Positions 35,047-46,257 of a stretch of DNA of 64,000 nt are shown here, piece after piece. Origin of the DNA: Zygnema cylindricum (Eukaryota; Streptophyta; Zygnematophyceae; Zygnematales; Zygnemataceae). The notes below the pieces were generated by a model, which had not been told where the DNA came from, did no database searches, and saw only the letters and a program-made list of their open reading frames with translations. How positions within the stretch are numbered: position 1 is the first letter of the stretch; each line of letters starts with the position of its first letter. A program made the translations under genes and the position numbers. The DNA is taken from assembly GCA_037447655.1 (NCBI GenBank), contig JBBHKE010000651.1:47707-111706 (forward strand), read 5' to 3'.

Positions 35047-37456
35047 AAGTCCTCAGAGTGGACAGCTTCCTAAAAGCCTCTAGGATAAACCTGACCCCTT
35101 TGTGTTTCAGCAAGAATAACTACCACTCTGGCAATCAAAAACTCTGACTACCTTCTCCCTTGTGAAGACAAGACTCCCCTAAGTTGATAGCAAAAAGAAT
35201 CTCTGAATTTGCTCCCCTGAGCAGTAAGTTATGGAGGGTCAAAGTTGACCTTTTGTAAAGAAGCTCTATGGGAAAGAGGGTCCTATCTACTAATTTTTTC
35301 TAAGTCATATCTCTCTCACAAACTCTATCTACTGATGTACGGACCAATCTTATTAGTATTCCGTACACAAAAGTACAGCTGCCGGTGTACTTTCTGTACG
35401 AATATTGTACGACGTGGCCTAAATGTAGACACGTGGTATATCCGGATTCGCTACCTTAATCCTCGAAGATTCCGCGATCCAATGTCTTTCTGCCACGTGT
35501 CATCTGATGTGGCTATGACCACAAACAGCCGAAATCCTCTTCGGCGATCTCGACATTCATTCCAGTCGTCCTATTAAATGCAAATTTATTCGTAGCCGTA
35601 ATAAATACTTGCGCGGTATTCGTTTCGCTATCGAAACAAATGCGCCGTACTTGTTCCTTTTCCGTACCTTAATCTGTACTTCACATAATTGGATCTATAT
35701 ATCCCGTAAGTGTTGTTTTTGAAGATTTAGTTTCGTGCGTATGTGAAATTTGATGCGCACGCGACGTTTCGTGCGTATACATTTACGTTATATACTGTGG
35801 AGGTTCGAAAGGATTTGTGGATTGAGGGAGTAAGTGTACGAGCAAAATTAAAGTTACGTGTGAGTGGCGCGAACAAACATTTGAAAATGTACGGCGGATC
35901 GCGAAGCGATCCGATATGAAATATGAATTTATGGTGACGAAAAAGTACAAATTAAGTGACGCGAAGAAGCGTACGAAAAATACGGAATACGAAATGGAAA
36001 TGGACGGCGGATCGCTTCGCGATTCGATTTGAAATATTCGAAGGATTTGAAAAGTACGCCGGCCATATGAAACATAATGCGACAGACCGCATTTATTAAA
36101 TGTGACGCCGCCGGTACGGAGCGTCGTATTTGACACGCGACATTTATGACGAAGTACGTGATTTTGGTACGGACAATATTTGTATGGTACGGATTAATTT
36201 CGGCAGTGGTTCGAGGTACACGTGGAGGACGGACGGCGTCCGCCGATTTTTTCAAGAGATCGTATTGTTTGATGACGTGTTATTAAGTGGACCGTACATA
36301 TGCGATGTCAGTTCACTACGTGGACTTATCGACAAGTGACTAAGCAAGTTGTCACTTATGACGCGGATTTATGGATGCGTCGGTGTAAATATTTGGAGTA
36401 ACATTGTTTTGTCTTTTACATCATTATAAATTAGTGTTGATTATGATGTTTATATTTAAGTGATCAATTAGGGTTTTGATAGTTTAATTTGTGTGTGTAC
36501 GATGTCGTACTTGTAGACAAGTGTACGCTTACGATTGCTTGACTTTCAGGTGTACGCTTACGATTAGTTTTATTTAATGACAGTTATGTAATTTACGTTG
36601 GTTATTTTGACACTTAGTGATTTGTTAACAGCTCACAAGTGTATATATAGGTTTGAGCTTCATTAGAATAATCATCAATGCTGGTTAGTAAAGTGGGGAC
36701 CGAAGATGTAGACTTTTAGGGTTATCGATTAGGTCATGCACTTTGAATGATATAATGATTATTTAATTATACTTTGATTATACTTTTGTTTATATGAAAT
36801 GCATTTGTCTTTATTATTTATTTATGTTATTTTATATATGTTTGATATGCATTGTTTATGCATTTGTCCTAGGGTTTGTTTATGTCGATTATTCCATCAA
36901 ACCTTAGATGTTGTCATAGGGTTTATTTATGTTGATTATTCCATGAAACCCTAAATGTTGTTGTATGTTAAATGGAGGATGCATTTCAAATGATTGTTCG
37001 TCGACCTATTTTTGCTTAGCTTTTTGCATGATAGTTTGGGTGGCTTCTGCGGTCTATTTTAGACCAAAGAACAACAGTAAGCAGTTGTAGTGAATTGAAT
37101 TATCCTACGTAATTATATTTTAATAAATATCAAACCCAATACTATGTATCATTAGTCATAGACATAACGGCCAGGACTACCAACTACCGGCTATCTTCTA
37201 TTCCGTAGGTACGAGGATCAAATCCTAGTTCTGACAACTATCCTTTTAGTAAAAAAACCGGTCAATAAACTAATCTATTTCCTTTTTATCTCTGGATAGC
37301 CTAGGCAGTCATGGCGCTAACTTCCCCTCCAACTTCCTAGTGATTGCGACAAGTGTGGGAGTTGGAGAGAGAAGTTAGAGATAGATTGCCTCGGCTTCTA
37401 TCTGTATTTTAATTTAGACCTAGAAATTACTTAAAAAAGAACCATCAATTTCTACA
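35027..37456 (-). repeat. copia-1 5' LTR, interrupted by a solo LTR
   Basis: Without the insert at 35711-37081 it is about 1059 bp and closely matches the 3' LTR. Motifs CACGTG at 35430 and 35494 and the hairpin GTTTCGCTATCGAAAC near 35625 are kept. Confidence 0.92.
35711..37076 (+). mobile_element. solo LTR (TGTTGT..ACAACA copia family) with GTAAG duplication
   Basis: 1366 bp starting TGTTGTTTTTGAAGATTTAG and ending AGAACAACA, flanked by GTAAG on both sides (35706-35710 and 37077-37081). The other copia-1 LTR shows the uninterrupted site (CCCGTAACCAGTTGTAG). The termini and first 70 bases resemble the copia-2 LTRs. It contains no internal region, so it is probably the product of LTR-LTR recombination. 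Confidence 0.9.
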
Positions 37457-37540
37457 TAAAGTCATCTCAACTAAAGGGAAAAACCAATGCCCCTACACTT
37501 ACGCTGTTATTGTTTTTCCATCCAATAAATTGATTAAAAA

Positions 37541-37586
37541 GTATTCGCGCGTTCGTTTCGTTCGTATTGTGCAAATTAGACATCTA
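37541..37586. repeat. fragment of the CATAG-family hAT 3' end
   Basis: GTATTCGCGCGTTCGTTTCG through the terminus CATCTATG matches 23588-23636. It is followed by CTAAATAGGAAATA, which also resembles the flank of the 22911 element. Confidence 0.65.
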
Positions 37587-37659
37587 TGCTAAATAGGAAA
37601 TACGCACAGGAAGTGTCAAATAGGCTAAGTGCGATAAGAAAAAACAGAAAAAAATAACT

Positions 37660-37724
37660 GTAACTTTACCACATGGGGAAGTACCCTTGTACCCTAAGGG
37701 TACTTTCGCATGTGGTAAAGTTAC
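37660..37724. repeat. near-perfect 29-bp-arm hairpin made of two abutting transposon ends
   Basis: The left arm GTAACTTTACCACATGGGG... (37660-37688) and the right arm (37696-37724) are inverted, with two mismatches and a 7-base spacer. Each arm ends in GGGTACTT-type sequence like the Harbinger-like terminus at 40874, so two elements seem to meet head to head. Confidence 0.75.
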
Positions 37725-38288
37725 AATTATTTTCTGTCGTTTTCCTTCATAACTTAGAAAAAAGCGAGAAAATCTGCAACCGTACCCAAAAATTGAAATT
37801 ACTACCGTACAAGTTGCGTTACCCATAAACTTTATATGTACTGCATTTTGTCGTCTTACGCGATGCAATTTGTCGTCTAGCGCATTTCGACCCACTTTCG
37901 CGTCCTTCCAGCTCATGTTCAAGCTTTACATAATATCACCTCGCGATGTGATTTTAAATGAAGTTCCATAATGTTAGCGAATAGGCAGATGTTGTGGCAC
38001 TTGTCAGAAGTTTTTGACATTTTTTTTGCGTGGAGTACTAAAATAATAAAAACACTACACGTTTCCAGCCTGCGCGTACTGTTTTCCGTGCGGTGATCTC
38101 CGTTCAGAGGGCGTCTCTCTCAAACACACGTGTCGTTACACATACGGCGTAGGAAAAACATTGGGCAAGTGGGAAGACGAAAAACGAAACCTTATTTATG
38201 TGCGACAACGAAAGGTATCTTAGGGTTTGGACAAATCGACAATGTGATGTACGGACATTAGGAAGTCCCAAAAATTGTAAAGCGTGCG
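37725..38288. other. gene-free DNA
   Basis: No coding or clearly bounded mobile element is recognised. Confidence 0.35.
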
Positions 38289-38293
38289 GAGAG

Positions 38294-39293
38294 TGCAACT
38301 CACAGACCTCCATTGGTACTCAGAGTAGGCAGCTTGCTTGAAGCCTCTAGGATAATCTTAGTTCTTAGATCTTAGTCTGAATATTGGTGACACCCTGACA
38401 GAATACAGACTGACCAGATTACACCCCTTGGAAGAGCTGACTCCCATGAGTCTGCCACAAAAAGAATCGTTGAATTTGCTCCCCTGAGCAGTAATTTATC
38501 AATGGTCAAAGATGTCATTTTTATATAGAAGCACTCTAGGAGAGAGGCTGTTACCTAAATATTTTCTAAGTCCTTAACCCCTCTTTTATCCCTCTACTAC
38601 TGAAGTACGGAGCCAATCAATTCAGTGTACAGTACAGAAAGGTACTTGGCCCGGAGTACTTTCTGTACGGCCATTGTACGACTTGGCCAAGAAGATGACG
38701 CCTGCCATTTCCGGGTTCGCCATGGTATGTTCCGGAGATACCGCCATCCAATGTCATGTTGCCACGTGTCACCTGATATGCTGAGATCGCAAACCGCCAA
38801 ATTGTCCATTCCGCGATGCCGACTTCTTCCTTTGCCGTCCAAGTGATATTGGCTTTAATATATAGCCGTTAAAATACAAGCAGTACATTTAGACGTGATT
38901 ATATCTAACTATATCTATGAGATTGTAGTCCGTTGGTCAGTTAAATGAACTTTCCTATTTGTACATCTTTAAGTAGCTATCGTACCTTATATATCTCGAC
39001 ACAGGTTCTAGGCTACGTGGTAACGACGCTGGTCTATTCAGACGGACGGTAGATACGAAGATCAGATCTTGGGTCCAAAAACCTTTTTGGTAAGTTTAAC
39101 AAAGGACTGCCTACTGTCTCCAGAAGAAGCATAGGCAGCCATGGCTCTAGCTTCTTCTTCAGCCTCCAGTGACTAAGACAAGTATGGGGCTAGAGGGAGA
39201 AGTTAGAAGCAGGCTGCCTCTGCTTTTTTTTCCTCATTTTATACTACTTTAAGAAACTTAGAAAATACATAAGAAATCCTTTTAATTTCAACA
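38294..39293 (+). mobile_element. solo LTR of the copia-1 family with GAGAG duplication
   Basis: Exactly 1000 bp, starting TGCAACTCACAGACCTCC and ending TTTCAACA, flanked by GAGAG on both sides (38289-38293 and 39294-39298). It shares the AGCCTCTAGGATAA, GAATTTGCTCCCCTGAGCAG and GCAGCCATGGCTCTAGC blocks with the copia-1 LTRs. Confidence 0.92.
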
Positions 39294-39506
39294 GAGAGAC
39301 GCCTCAAATTGAAGCCAAGTGGAAGTTTCTCTCATTTTTTATACCACTTCATCTGTAACATTGCTTCGTACACGTCTGCGTAAGTCACTTTTATACGTAA
39401 CAAGTTATTTGCGTTTACATCCAAATGCTCTGAAAGCAATACGGAGAATCTTTGCTATAAACAAAGTAACAAGACTAAGTTTCGGTTACATGCCAAAGTT
39501 CCCTTA

Positions 39507-41185
39507 GGGTATGTCCCTATGTACTTGTAACTTAGATAACTTACTTTGTATTTTAGCGCGGATCCGTCGGACCCGGTTATCGTGTCCCTATGTGTAAGAA
39601 TTTAATTGTAACTTACGTTTGTGACTATTGTGTACGTCAACAATACCTGTGACAGTTATCATCGTCTACAATATGTGTTGTAGCACGTTATTTTTTGGAA
39701 CTGCTTGGGACGTCGCATGTCTTACCGTGACATTGTAGACGCACTGTATTCCATCCTGTGCAGTTTAACGGTTGAAGAAGATGCGCTCTGGTTGACGTGT
39801 AACGGCATCGGAATTTCAAGACCTCTGCAAAAAAAAATTCCGTACTGAACGAAATCGGACAAAACCAAACAAATTGTGTACTTATCTTTGTCGTATTGAA
39901 CGAAAACGGACAAAACATAGCGAATTCTGTACTTTTAGGGTACGTCTCCATGTTATCGGTACTTTGGCAAAGTATTTTGGATTGTAGTATAGATTCTCCG
40001 TACTACTTTGAAAAGCGTCCCTATGTGCAAATACGAAATCGGAACTTTGAAATGTGACGGTTGTAGATGTAAGGTACTACTGATGACGACTGAAGACGAC
40101 TTCGAAACTTCCGACGATTGGTAACGCCAACAAAAACAGCGACAGTTGTAGACGTCTAGATTTTTGTGAAATGGTAGATGCTTAGGGTTTAGTGATATTG
40201 TGACGTCACGCTCACTTGTGACAACGTCGACGTCACTGATTCAACAACTTTCTCGATTTCGTTTTTTCTACTTTTCTCACTCGATTTGCCATTAAATAAA
40301 AAGTAAAAAAATTAAAAAATATATATATTTTTTAAATATCTTTCATTTTATACCAATATTGTCGTGTCTCATTCTAAAAAGTGTGAGATACAAGCGATAG
40401 TATGAGAGGGAGAGAGGAGAGGCGCGACGGCGAAAAATTATGCAAAGGACCCATGAATTCAAGTGGAAGTTCGAGACCCCTGCAAATTTTTTTCCGTACA
40501 TAGCGCGTGATGGGTACAGAGAAAAATAGCGAGGACTCTCCCTCGTCCAAAAAATTTACAGATCGTGTGGCGCGTGCGTCGTTCGTTTTTCATTCGTTGT
40601 TTGGTCGATATTTCACTAAAATCACCTCGTCGATGTGATTTTGGATGAAGTTTTTTTTTGGGCTGGATTCTCTTGCCCGGGGGTCGAAAAGGGGAAAACG
40701 CCAAAATGTATTCATATGACGACAAACACGTCGTACATCGAAAGTATGAATTAACGAATACTTTAATTTGGTAAACATAAATTTCTCGTACGGTTAAAGT
40801 TTTTTCTAAGTTCCCTGAATTTTAGGGCAAAAAGATAGAGAAAATTATGAACTTTAATACATGGGGAAGTACCCTTATTTGTCCTTGAAATTCGGATGAA
40901 ATTTTTCGAAAATTATGGCACGTGCGAATATATATTCCTATTTGTTTATCGAAAATACCTAGTTTTAAAACACATCGAGCATGTGTTTTAAACATGAGCT
41001 TGAAGATGACGTTTTTTGTCGTGGAAGTGGGTCAAAAAACACAAGAGAACAAATTTTCGTATATCCTTAGTTCGAGGATGACTCAAATTGTACTTTCGTA
41101 CGGTTGCAACTTAGGCAGTATGGCGCTTAGTTTTACAAGAAAACGACAGAAAAAAACCCTTACTTATGCACATGGGGACATACCC
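39507..41185. mobile_element. PIF/Harbinger-like element (outer), TTA target duplication, carrying a second element
   Basis: The ends GGGTATGTCCCTATGT and ACATGGGGACATACCC are inverted with one mismatch and flanked by TTA (39504-39506 and 41186-41188). The outer parts are colinear with the element at 2108-2834. The excess length is the nested element at 39938-40874. Confidence 0.8.
39938..40874. mobile_element. nested Harbinger-like element with TTA target duplication
   Basis: The ends GGGTACGTCTCCATGT and ACATGGGGAAGTACCC are inverted with two mismatches and flanked by TTA (39935-39937 and 40875-40877). The related element at 2108-2834 shows the corresponding site without this insert (around 2506-2515), which confirms the boundaries. 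Confidence 0.78.
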
Positions 41186-41188
41186 TTA

Positions 41189-42547
41189 GGCTTAACACTA
41201 ATAGCGATACACCGTATAGTTTCGAACTGTCTAATTGTGTATTTGTATCATTAAGACAATTGTCTGTTCCCACTTGGACATTTAGCTATAAGTTAGCAGT
41301 ATGACATGGTGATGCATGGACTCTATTCTTTTGACTTCTTTGCTCTTCCTGTTTCATAAGCACGGGAATGCAAGATTCTATCCACATTCCTTCGTTTTTT
41401 ACCCTAAATAATAAACCTTGCCTTTGTCAAGAGAAAGAATGGCCTTTCCCACATCCACGATAAGGACAAATTGTTAGAGATGGTTGTTTTGCGGCAGATT
41501 GTGACTAGAACCACCTCTACCACTTATCAAAAAAGCGCTATGGTAAACCATCCTGGTTCATGAGAACAAAAGAAAAAAAGAAAAAACGAAACGCAAAAGA
41601 ATAACTCGGTTGGATGCAAACTACAAAGGAAAACAAGGCAAAATAAACTTACACACAAACAAGGGCAAGCCAACAAAAGACTTTAAAATGAACAACAAGC
41701 GCAAGAACAACAACAAAATAACAAAACCAAAGCAAAAACTACCTAACCAAACCTCAAAATATCTAAAGAACTTAAATTCCCAAGCTTGGCGGAGCACGTC
41801 GAGTGGGTTTCGAAAAATGTCGACCATCCATAACGACAACAGCAAATCGAAGGAGAATAGAAGCTTGCACTCCCTCTAAAACCATAGAAAAACGTCGATG
41901 ATAAAATGAAAGAAAGACAATAACAGGAGGGCTTTCAAAGGGCTATCCTCTTAACTGATCGCAAAACACAAATACAGTTTAGCTCATCCAAAGCAATTGT
42001 CAAACCTCCAAAACAACTTGACCACCTTCAAGGTGCATAACCACACTCTGTTTTCTTAGCAACGTGATGTGTGGCCACTGTAACATGTCTAGTCGCCTAA
42101 CTAAAGAATTTTACCAAAGACCGAACTGCCAAATCATGTCACAAGAAAAATGATGGGCCACCATTGAGTGAAAAAATATTTGTCCACCGCGAAGGAATAG
42201 CAATTACAACCTCCTTATGAAGAAAATACCATTGTCGCGAATAATGTCGTGTCCTTGAATCAACACTTCCCCATGGGAGTAACGAAGCAAATGGACACCG
42301 TGGTGTCGAAGGACGCGGTCGCATTAGCACACGAGAGAGAGAGAGAGAGGAGTGAAGCAACTTATGAAGAGGCCGGTTGAGATCGATTGATTTCTTTTGG
42401 GAGGTTGCGTTGCTTTCTTAGCAATATTCGTTACTATTACTTGTCTGGGGTTATTATTCCCAAAGAATTACCCTCGAGAATTCATTAGGAGATTCAAAAA
42501 CATAGAGGAAACCCCAAAGTGAGCAATATTGTGTCATGCCGCATCGT
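41189..42547. other. gene-free, possibly decayed retroelement
   Basis: Strand-biased base composition (A-rich on plus at 41560-41740) and a (GA)n run near 42332 are seen. No domain could be recognised in any frame. Confidence 0.35.
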
Positions 42548-42725
42548 GTCGGTTGCCCGCGCGCACAATATCATGCCCGCACGCGCGATATTCGGCGTGC
42601 GCGCAAGATATAATGCACGCAAGCGCGATATTTCGCAAGCACGCGTGGTATTCTGTATGCACGCACGATTTCATGCATGCACACACGCTTTCATGTTGTT
42701 TCGTTCGCACACGCGATTTCACGTC
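42548..42725. repeat. degenerate short tandem repeat of alternating CGCA/TGCA motifs
   Basis: Units of about 22 bases such as GCACGCGCGATATTC, GCACGCAAGCGCGATATT and GCACGCACGATTTCATG. Alternating purine-pyrimidine runs are frequent. Confidence 0.65.
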
Positions 42726-43058
42726 GATTCATTTACTTTCACGTTTGGTTGTATAATACTAATTTTGTGCGATACCTTTCATTTCGTACGTAGGTTCACG
42801 ATTTTAAAAGTATGGACGTGAAATATTGTTTGGTCAACGCAGCGAGATTTCCGGAATGTTTCGTGCGATATGTTTCGTTTCGTGCGATATGCTTCGTTTC
42901 GTCCGTATGCACGCGATTTCGAGAGTATCGACGCAAAGTATCGTTTGGCGCCGAATAACAATTCCTGGGGGTATCGAAACCGCTTCGATACCTTTTATTT
43001 ATTTAAGTCGCGAACCCATGTAGGTTCGCGCAAACATGTAGTTAGGGAGGGTTTTTAC

Positions 43059-44138
43059 CATAGATGTCCAATTCGTACGAATCTGATTTATTTTCCGAAA
43101 ACTACGTAGTATTCGCGTGTTTCGTAAATTTCGTAAATTTCGTACGTCTCACTCTGTACGGAAAATTGTACGGACGCTTTCAAAAAAGGAGACGTTGGTT
43201 CATTTTCGAGCGCGGATTTAGATTTGTCCTCCACTCCACCTGCACAAGGAAGCCGCCATTGGAGACGCCATAAAATCGACCATTAAACCTGTCATTGAAG
43301 CCACCCTTTAAGCTTCCACGAACCAAAACAGAAGCATCCATGCCTAGGCCACGAGGAATTGAGTGGGAGCACGTTAAGGCTCAAGACGGAGAGCTACTTG
43401 GATATAATAGAATATGCATCTGTCTATATTGCAATTTTGAATATAATGGTCAAGCCACTAGGATTAGAAATCATCTGCTTGGAAATGTTAAAAGTGGGGG
43501 CATTAGAGCTTGCATTTTATGTCCAGATGAGGTGCAAGCGCAGTTAAATGCATTGGAAACCGCAAAATCTTCTCATGGCTCTCAAAAACGTGTCATATCC
43601 GATTTGGATGAACTCACTAGATGTCACGGATCTAGCCGGAGTAGCAAGGTACAAGGAGTTCAAACCAAAATAAATAATATTTTCAATATGCATAACAAAA
43701 AAAAGGTTGATGCAGCATGGGCAAAAGCTTTCTTTGCCAATGGTTTGTCGTTTTCACTATTGGGCGATCCACATTTTAAGGCAGCAGTAAAGAAGATCGG
43801 GGATATAAGGTCGTCGTACAAGTTACCGCACAAGAATACCATGAGAAATCGCCTTCTGTCTGAGACAAAAGCATCGATCACTAACGATTTGGCAAGCTAC
43901 ATGGAGACCATAAAAATCACTGGTGCCTCATTCACATCAGACGGTTGGATAGTCGTTGATGATACGCCTCTCTTAAACATTCTAGCGGTCACCCCCAAAC
44001 GTGACATGTTTCTCAAGGCGGAAGACACTCGAGGGAAAATCAAAGATGCTCAATGCGTTTGTGAGTTGTTAAAGAAAGGAGTTATTGCGTAAGGGGTCGA
44101 GCATGTGGTACAAGTTGTGACAGATTCCAAATTCCACT
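43059..44138 (+). mobile_element. 5' half of an autonomous-type hAT transposon (CATAG family)
   Basis: Terminal repeat CATAGATGTCCAATTCG (43059-43075), then a GTACG-rich leader and the transposase frame. The right half is lost: homology stops at about 44138, where LTR-like sequence begins, and an assembly gap follows at 44375. Confidence 0.8.
43340..44138 (+). pseudogene. hAT transposase, N-terminal half (BED zinc finger and DUF659-like region)
   Basis: The likely start is ATG 43340 (MPRPRGIEWEHVKAQDGE). A BED-type finger ICLYCNFEYNGQATRIRNHL (C-x2-C, then RIRNHLLG) follows. Then come PHKNTMRNRLL and the TSDGW motif, where hAT transposases have their first catalytic Asp, and NILAVTPKRDMFLKAEDT. 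An in-frame TAA at 44090 interrupts VIA/GVEHVVQVVTDS, and homology ends just after. The last catalytic residues and dimerisation domain are missing, so this copy cannot make active enzyme. It is probably the source family of the MITEs at 22911 and 27784. Confidence 0.87.
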
Positions 44139-44374
44139 TGACGAAACGACGTGAAACCATCCAAATTTGTCCGTACCGCAATTACGTACTTCGCCATAAA
44201 TTACGCTTACCAATTTTAAGTACTCCTGTGAAATTGGATTCTTTGTACCGTCGCGTCCTTTTCCATAAATGCCACCTGTCGCATTATGTTTCGTACGTGC
44301 GACGTACCATTTCAATCTCTTCGAATATTTTACGTCGGATCGCGTCGCAATCCGCCGTCCATTTCTTAACGCAT
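44139..44374 (-). repeat. fragment of a TGTTGT-type copia LTR
   Basis: On the minus strand it follows 35998-36230 of the solo LTR (GGACGGCGGAT, ACATAATGCGACAG, GAAGTACGTRATT). It interrupts the hAT transposase and runs into the N gap. Confidence 0.55.
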
Positions 44375-44384
44375 NNNNNNNNNN
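44375..44384. other. assembly gap (10 N)
   Basis: Ten N bases. The length is probably arbitrary. Confidence 0.99.
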
Positions 44385-44632
44385 GGGGGTAATGGGGTGA
44401 GAGGGAAATAGAAGGAAAGAGGGAGAGGAAAGGGGAGAGGGAGAGTAGGAGAGAGGGAGACAGGGATGGGGGAGGGGGGGTAGGGACAGAGGGAGAGAGG
44501 ATGAGAGGGAGAGGGGAAAGGAGAGGGAGAAAGGAAGATAAAGGGAGAGTGGGGTAATGGGGGAGAGAGAAGAGAGAGGGGTGGGATAGAGAGAGGGGGA
44601 GAAGGAGAGGGAGAGACTAGGGAAAAATGTTT
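44385..44632. repeat. (GGGAGA)n-like purine microsatellite
   Basis: About 250 bases of G and A with only occasional T, directly beside the gap. Confidence 0.92.
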
Positions 44633-44639
44633 TGTGTGG

Positions 44640-46257
44640 ATTATTTTTTGGGGGGAATCCATTGTTGGATGAGATGAACAATAATTACCAAAGTACCAAA
44701 GTTTTGTCTCGTGTTTCAATTCATTTATTATTTTTCTCTTCTCCCCTTTTCACCTTTAACCTTTCTCCCATAGGCATTCCTCACGACAACCTTTTTGGCG
44801 AAACCTTATTTGCCCTTAACCACTATTATGTCCTCCGAGTTTCCCTCTTGTCCTTTCCCTAAAGCTCTCCCCTCTTGCTTCTTCCATTCAACGGTAGACG
44901 ACATACATAGTATCGACCCTATAGACCGAGTTGTACCAGCCCCAAAGATCACGGAGCATAACTAAACCTGATGTTCGACTGTCCATGCTTGTCGTTTAGT
45001 CACCTTTTTATATTTCCTTCTCTCATTCGCCTTTATGGTTTTCGAACCCTTATCTAATCAAAGGCATACATGTGTTAGGTTTACCGATTGGTTCGAGTAT
45101 TATTGTGACCCGGTTTTTTTATTTTCCTCTTCAAAATGATTCGTCTTATGTGGACCGTTTCCCCAACATTTTGAACCCTTTGGTGGCTTTTGTTATTTTG
45201 ACGAAGTATTAAACCCACTCCACTTCCTATCTCACCAACACCTCCCCTCCCACCCCTACTTTTGTCTCACCTTTTTCAACATTCAATGATCGCATCTTCG
45301 ACATCTTCCGCATGTTATTTGTGGTGGGGCTTTTGATCGCGAGTCCAAAGTTGCGCCTCGCATTCATGGATCCCTCTCCGTCTTTACGGGGATAATTATT
45401 CATTGTACAACTTATTTATGGTTCTTACTATCGACCTTAGGAGTCGAGTCGGTGCCTTATTGTCTCGACAATTGTCTCTCGTTTTTTGTGGCTTGGAGAA
45501 CTTTTTTTCTTGCTACCATTATTTTTCGTGATTCATACGTCGTGTTTTCCTTCTAGTAGTCTCTTTTGAAGGCGGGTTGTTTCATTCCTCCTCTTGCTTT
45601 AGTGGATGTATTGGATTTCTCCACCTTTCTTCCACAGGTAGGTAAGTGTGCTTAATAATTTAATTTTTAGTAAGGTTGTTACCACCAATTGAATTGGGCC
45701 TCATAAAATTGAGGCGCTTCCCTCTAATTTTTCACGTGCCCATTTATCTATTGCAAGGACCTGGTTTTAGGTTTTATGACAGGTTTGCTACAAATATTCG
45801 TTACACTCTATGTTTCAAGCTTGCCTAATTCACCACTACCCTCAAGTTCAGACTTCGACTCTTTCATCCACCTTTACTTGATTCTCTCGTTTTCTCACGC
45901 ACATGTGCCTTTTAGTTCGATTGTGTCTATGTGATTCATTGTTATCATGAAAGAGAGTTTATTAAAGCACATGTCATGATTCACGATACTATTGCTAATA
46001 TTACTACTACTGCCTATGAGGGGGGGAGGGGGGGTATTCTATTGATCGAGATAATTCGCATAATATGCGATATAATTCGCATAATATTCTATCGCAGTAG
46101 ATTGATATTCTTTGGTTGGTGACCCTCGTATTGTTGGTGCCATAAAAACCGCGAACCATGCCCTAGTTACAATTGTTTATGAAACAGCGCGACATGTTCG
46201 AGTATTCGCAAGTGATCGTTAATAACGAGATTATGCACACCATTGTGTTATAAACAC
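44640..46257. other. gene-free, T/C-biased sequence of unknown origin
   Basis: Long pyrimidine bias and no long frame. It may be a decayed retroelement read on the other strand, but I recognise no motif. Confidence 0.35.

Larger units (their letters stand above)
29616..37456 (-). mobile_element. copia-1: full-length Ty1/copia retrotransposon, decayed, with a solo LTR inserted
   Basis: Both LTRs are present (29616-30704 and 35027-37456). The element is flanked by the 5-bp duplication TAAAG (29611-29615 and 37457-37461). It is read on the minus strand. The polypurine tract (AAGGGGAG at 30705-30712) abuts the 3' LTR and the primer site (35015-35026) abuts the 5' LTR. Internal order is gag, protease, integrase, RT, RNase H, the copia order. 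Several in-frame stops and frame changes make this copy inactive. Confidence 0.95.

Noticed and set aside
42519-42821. His/Arg/Cys-rich frames over the CGCA/TGCA repeat
   Set aside because: Produced by the tandem repeat itself.
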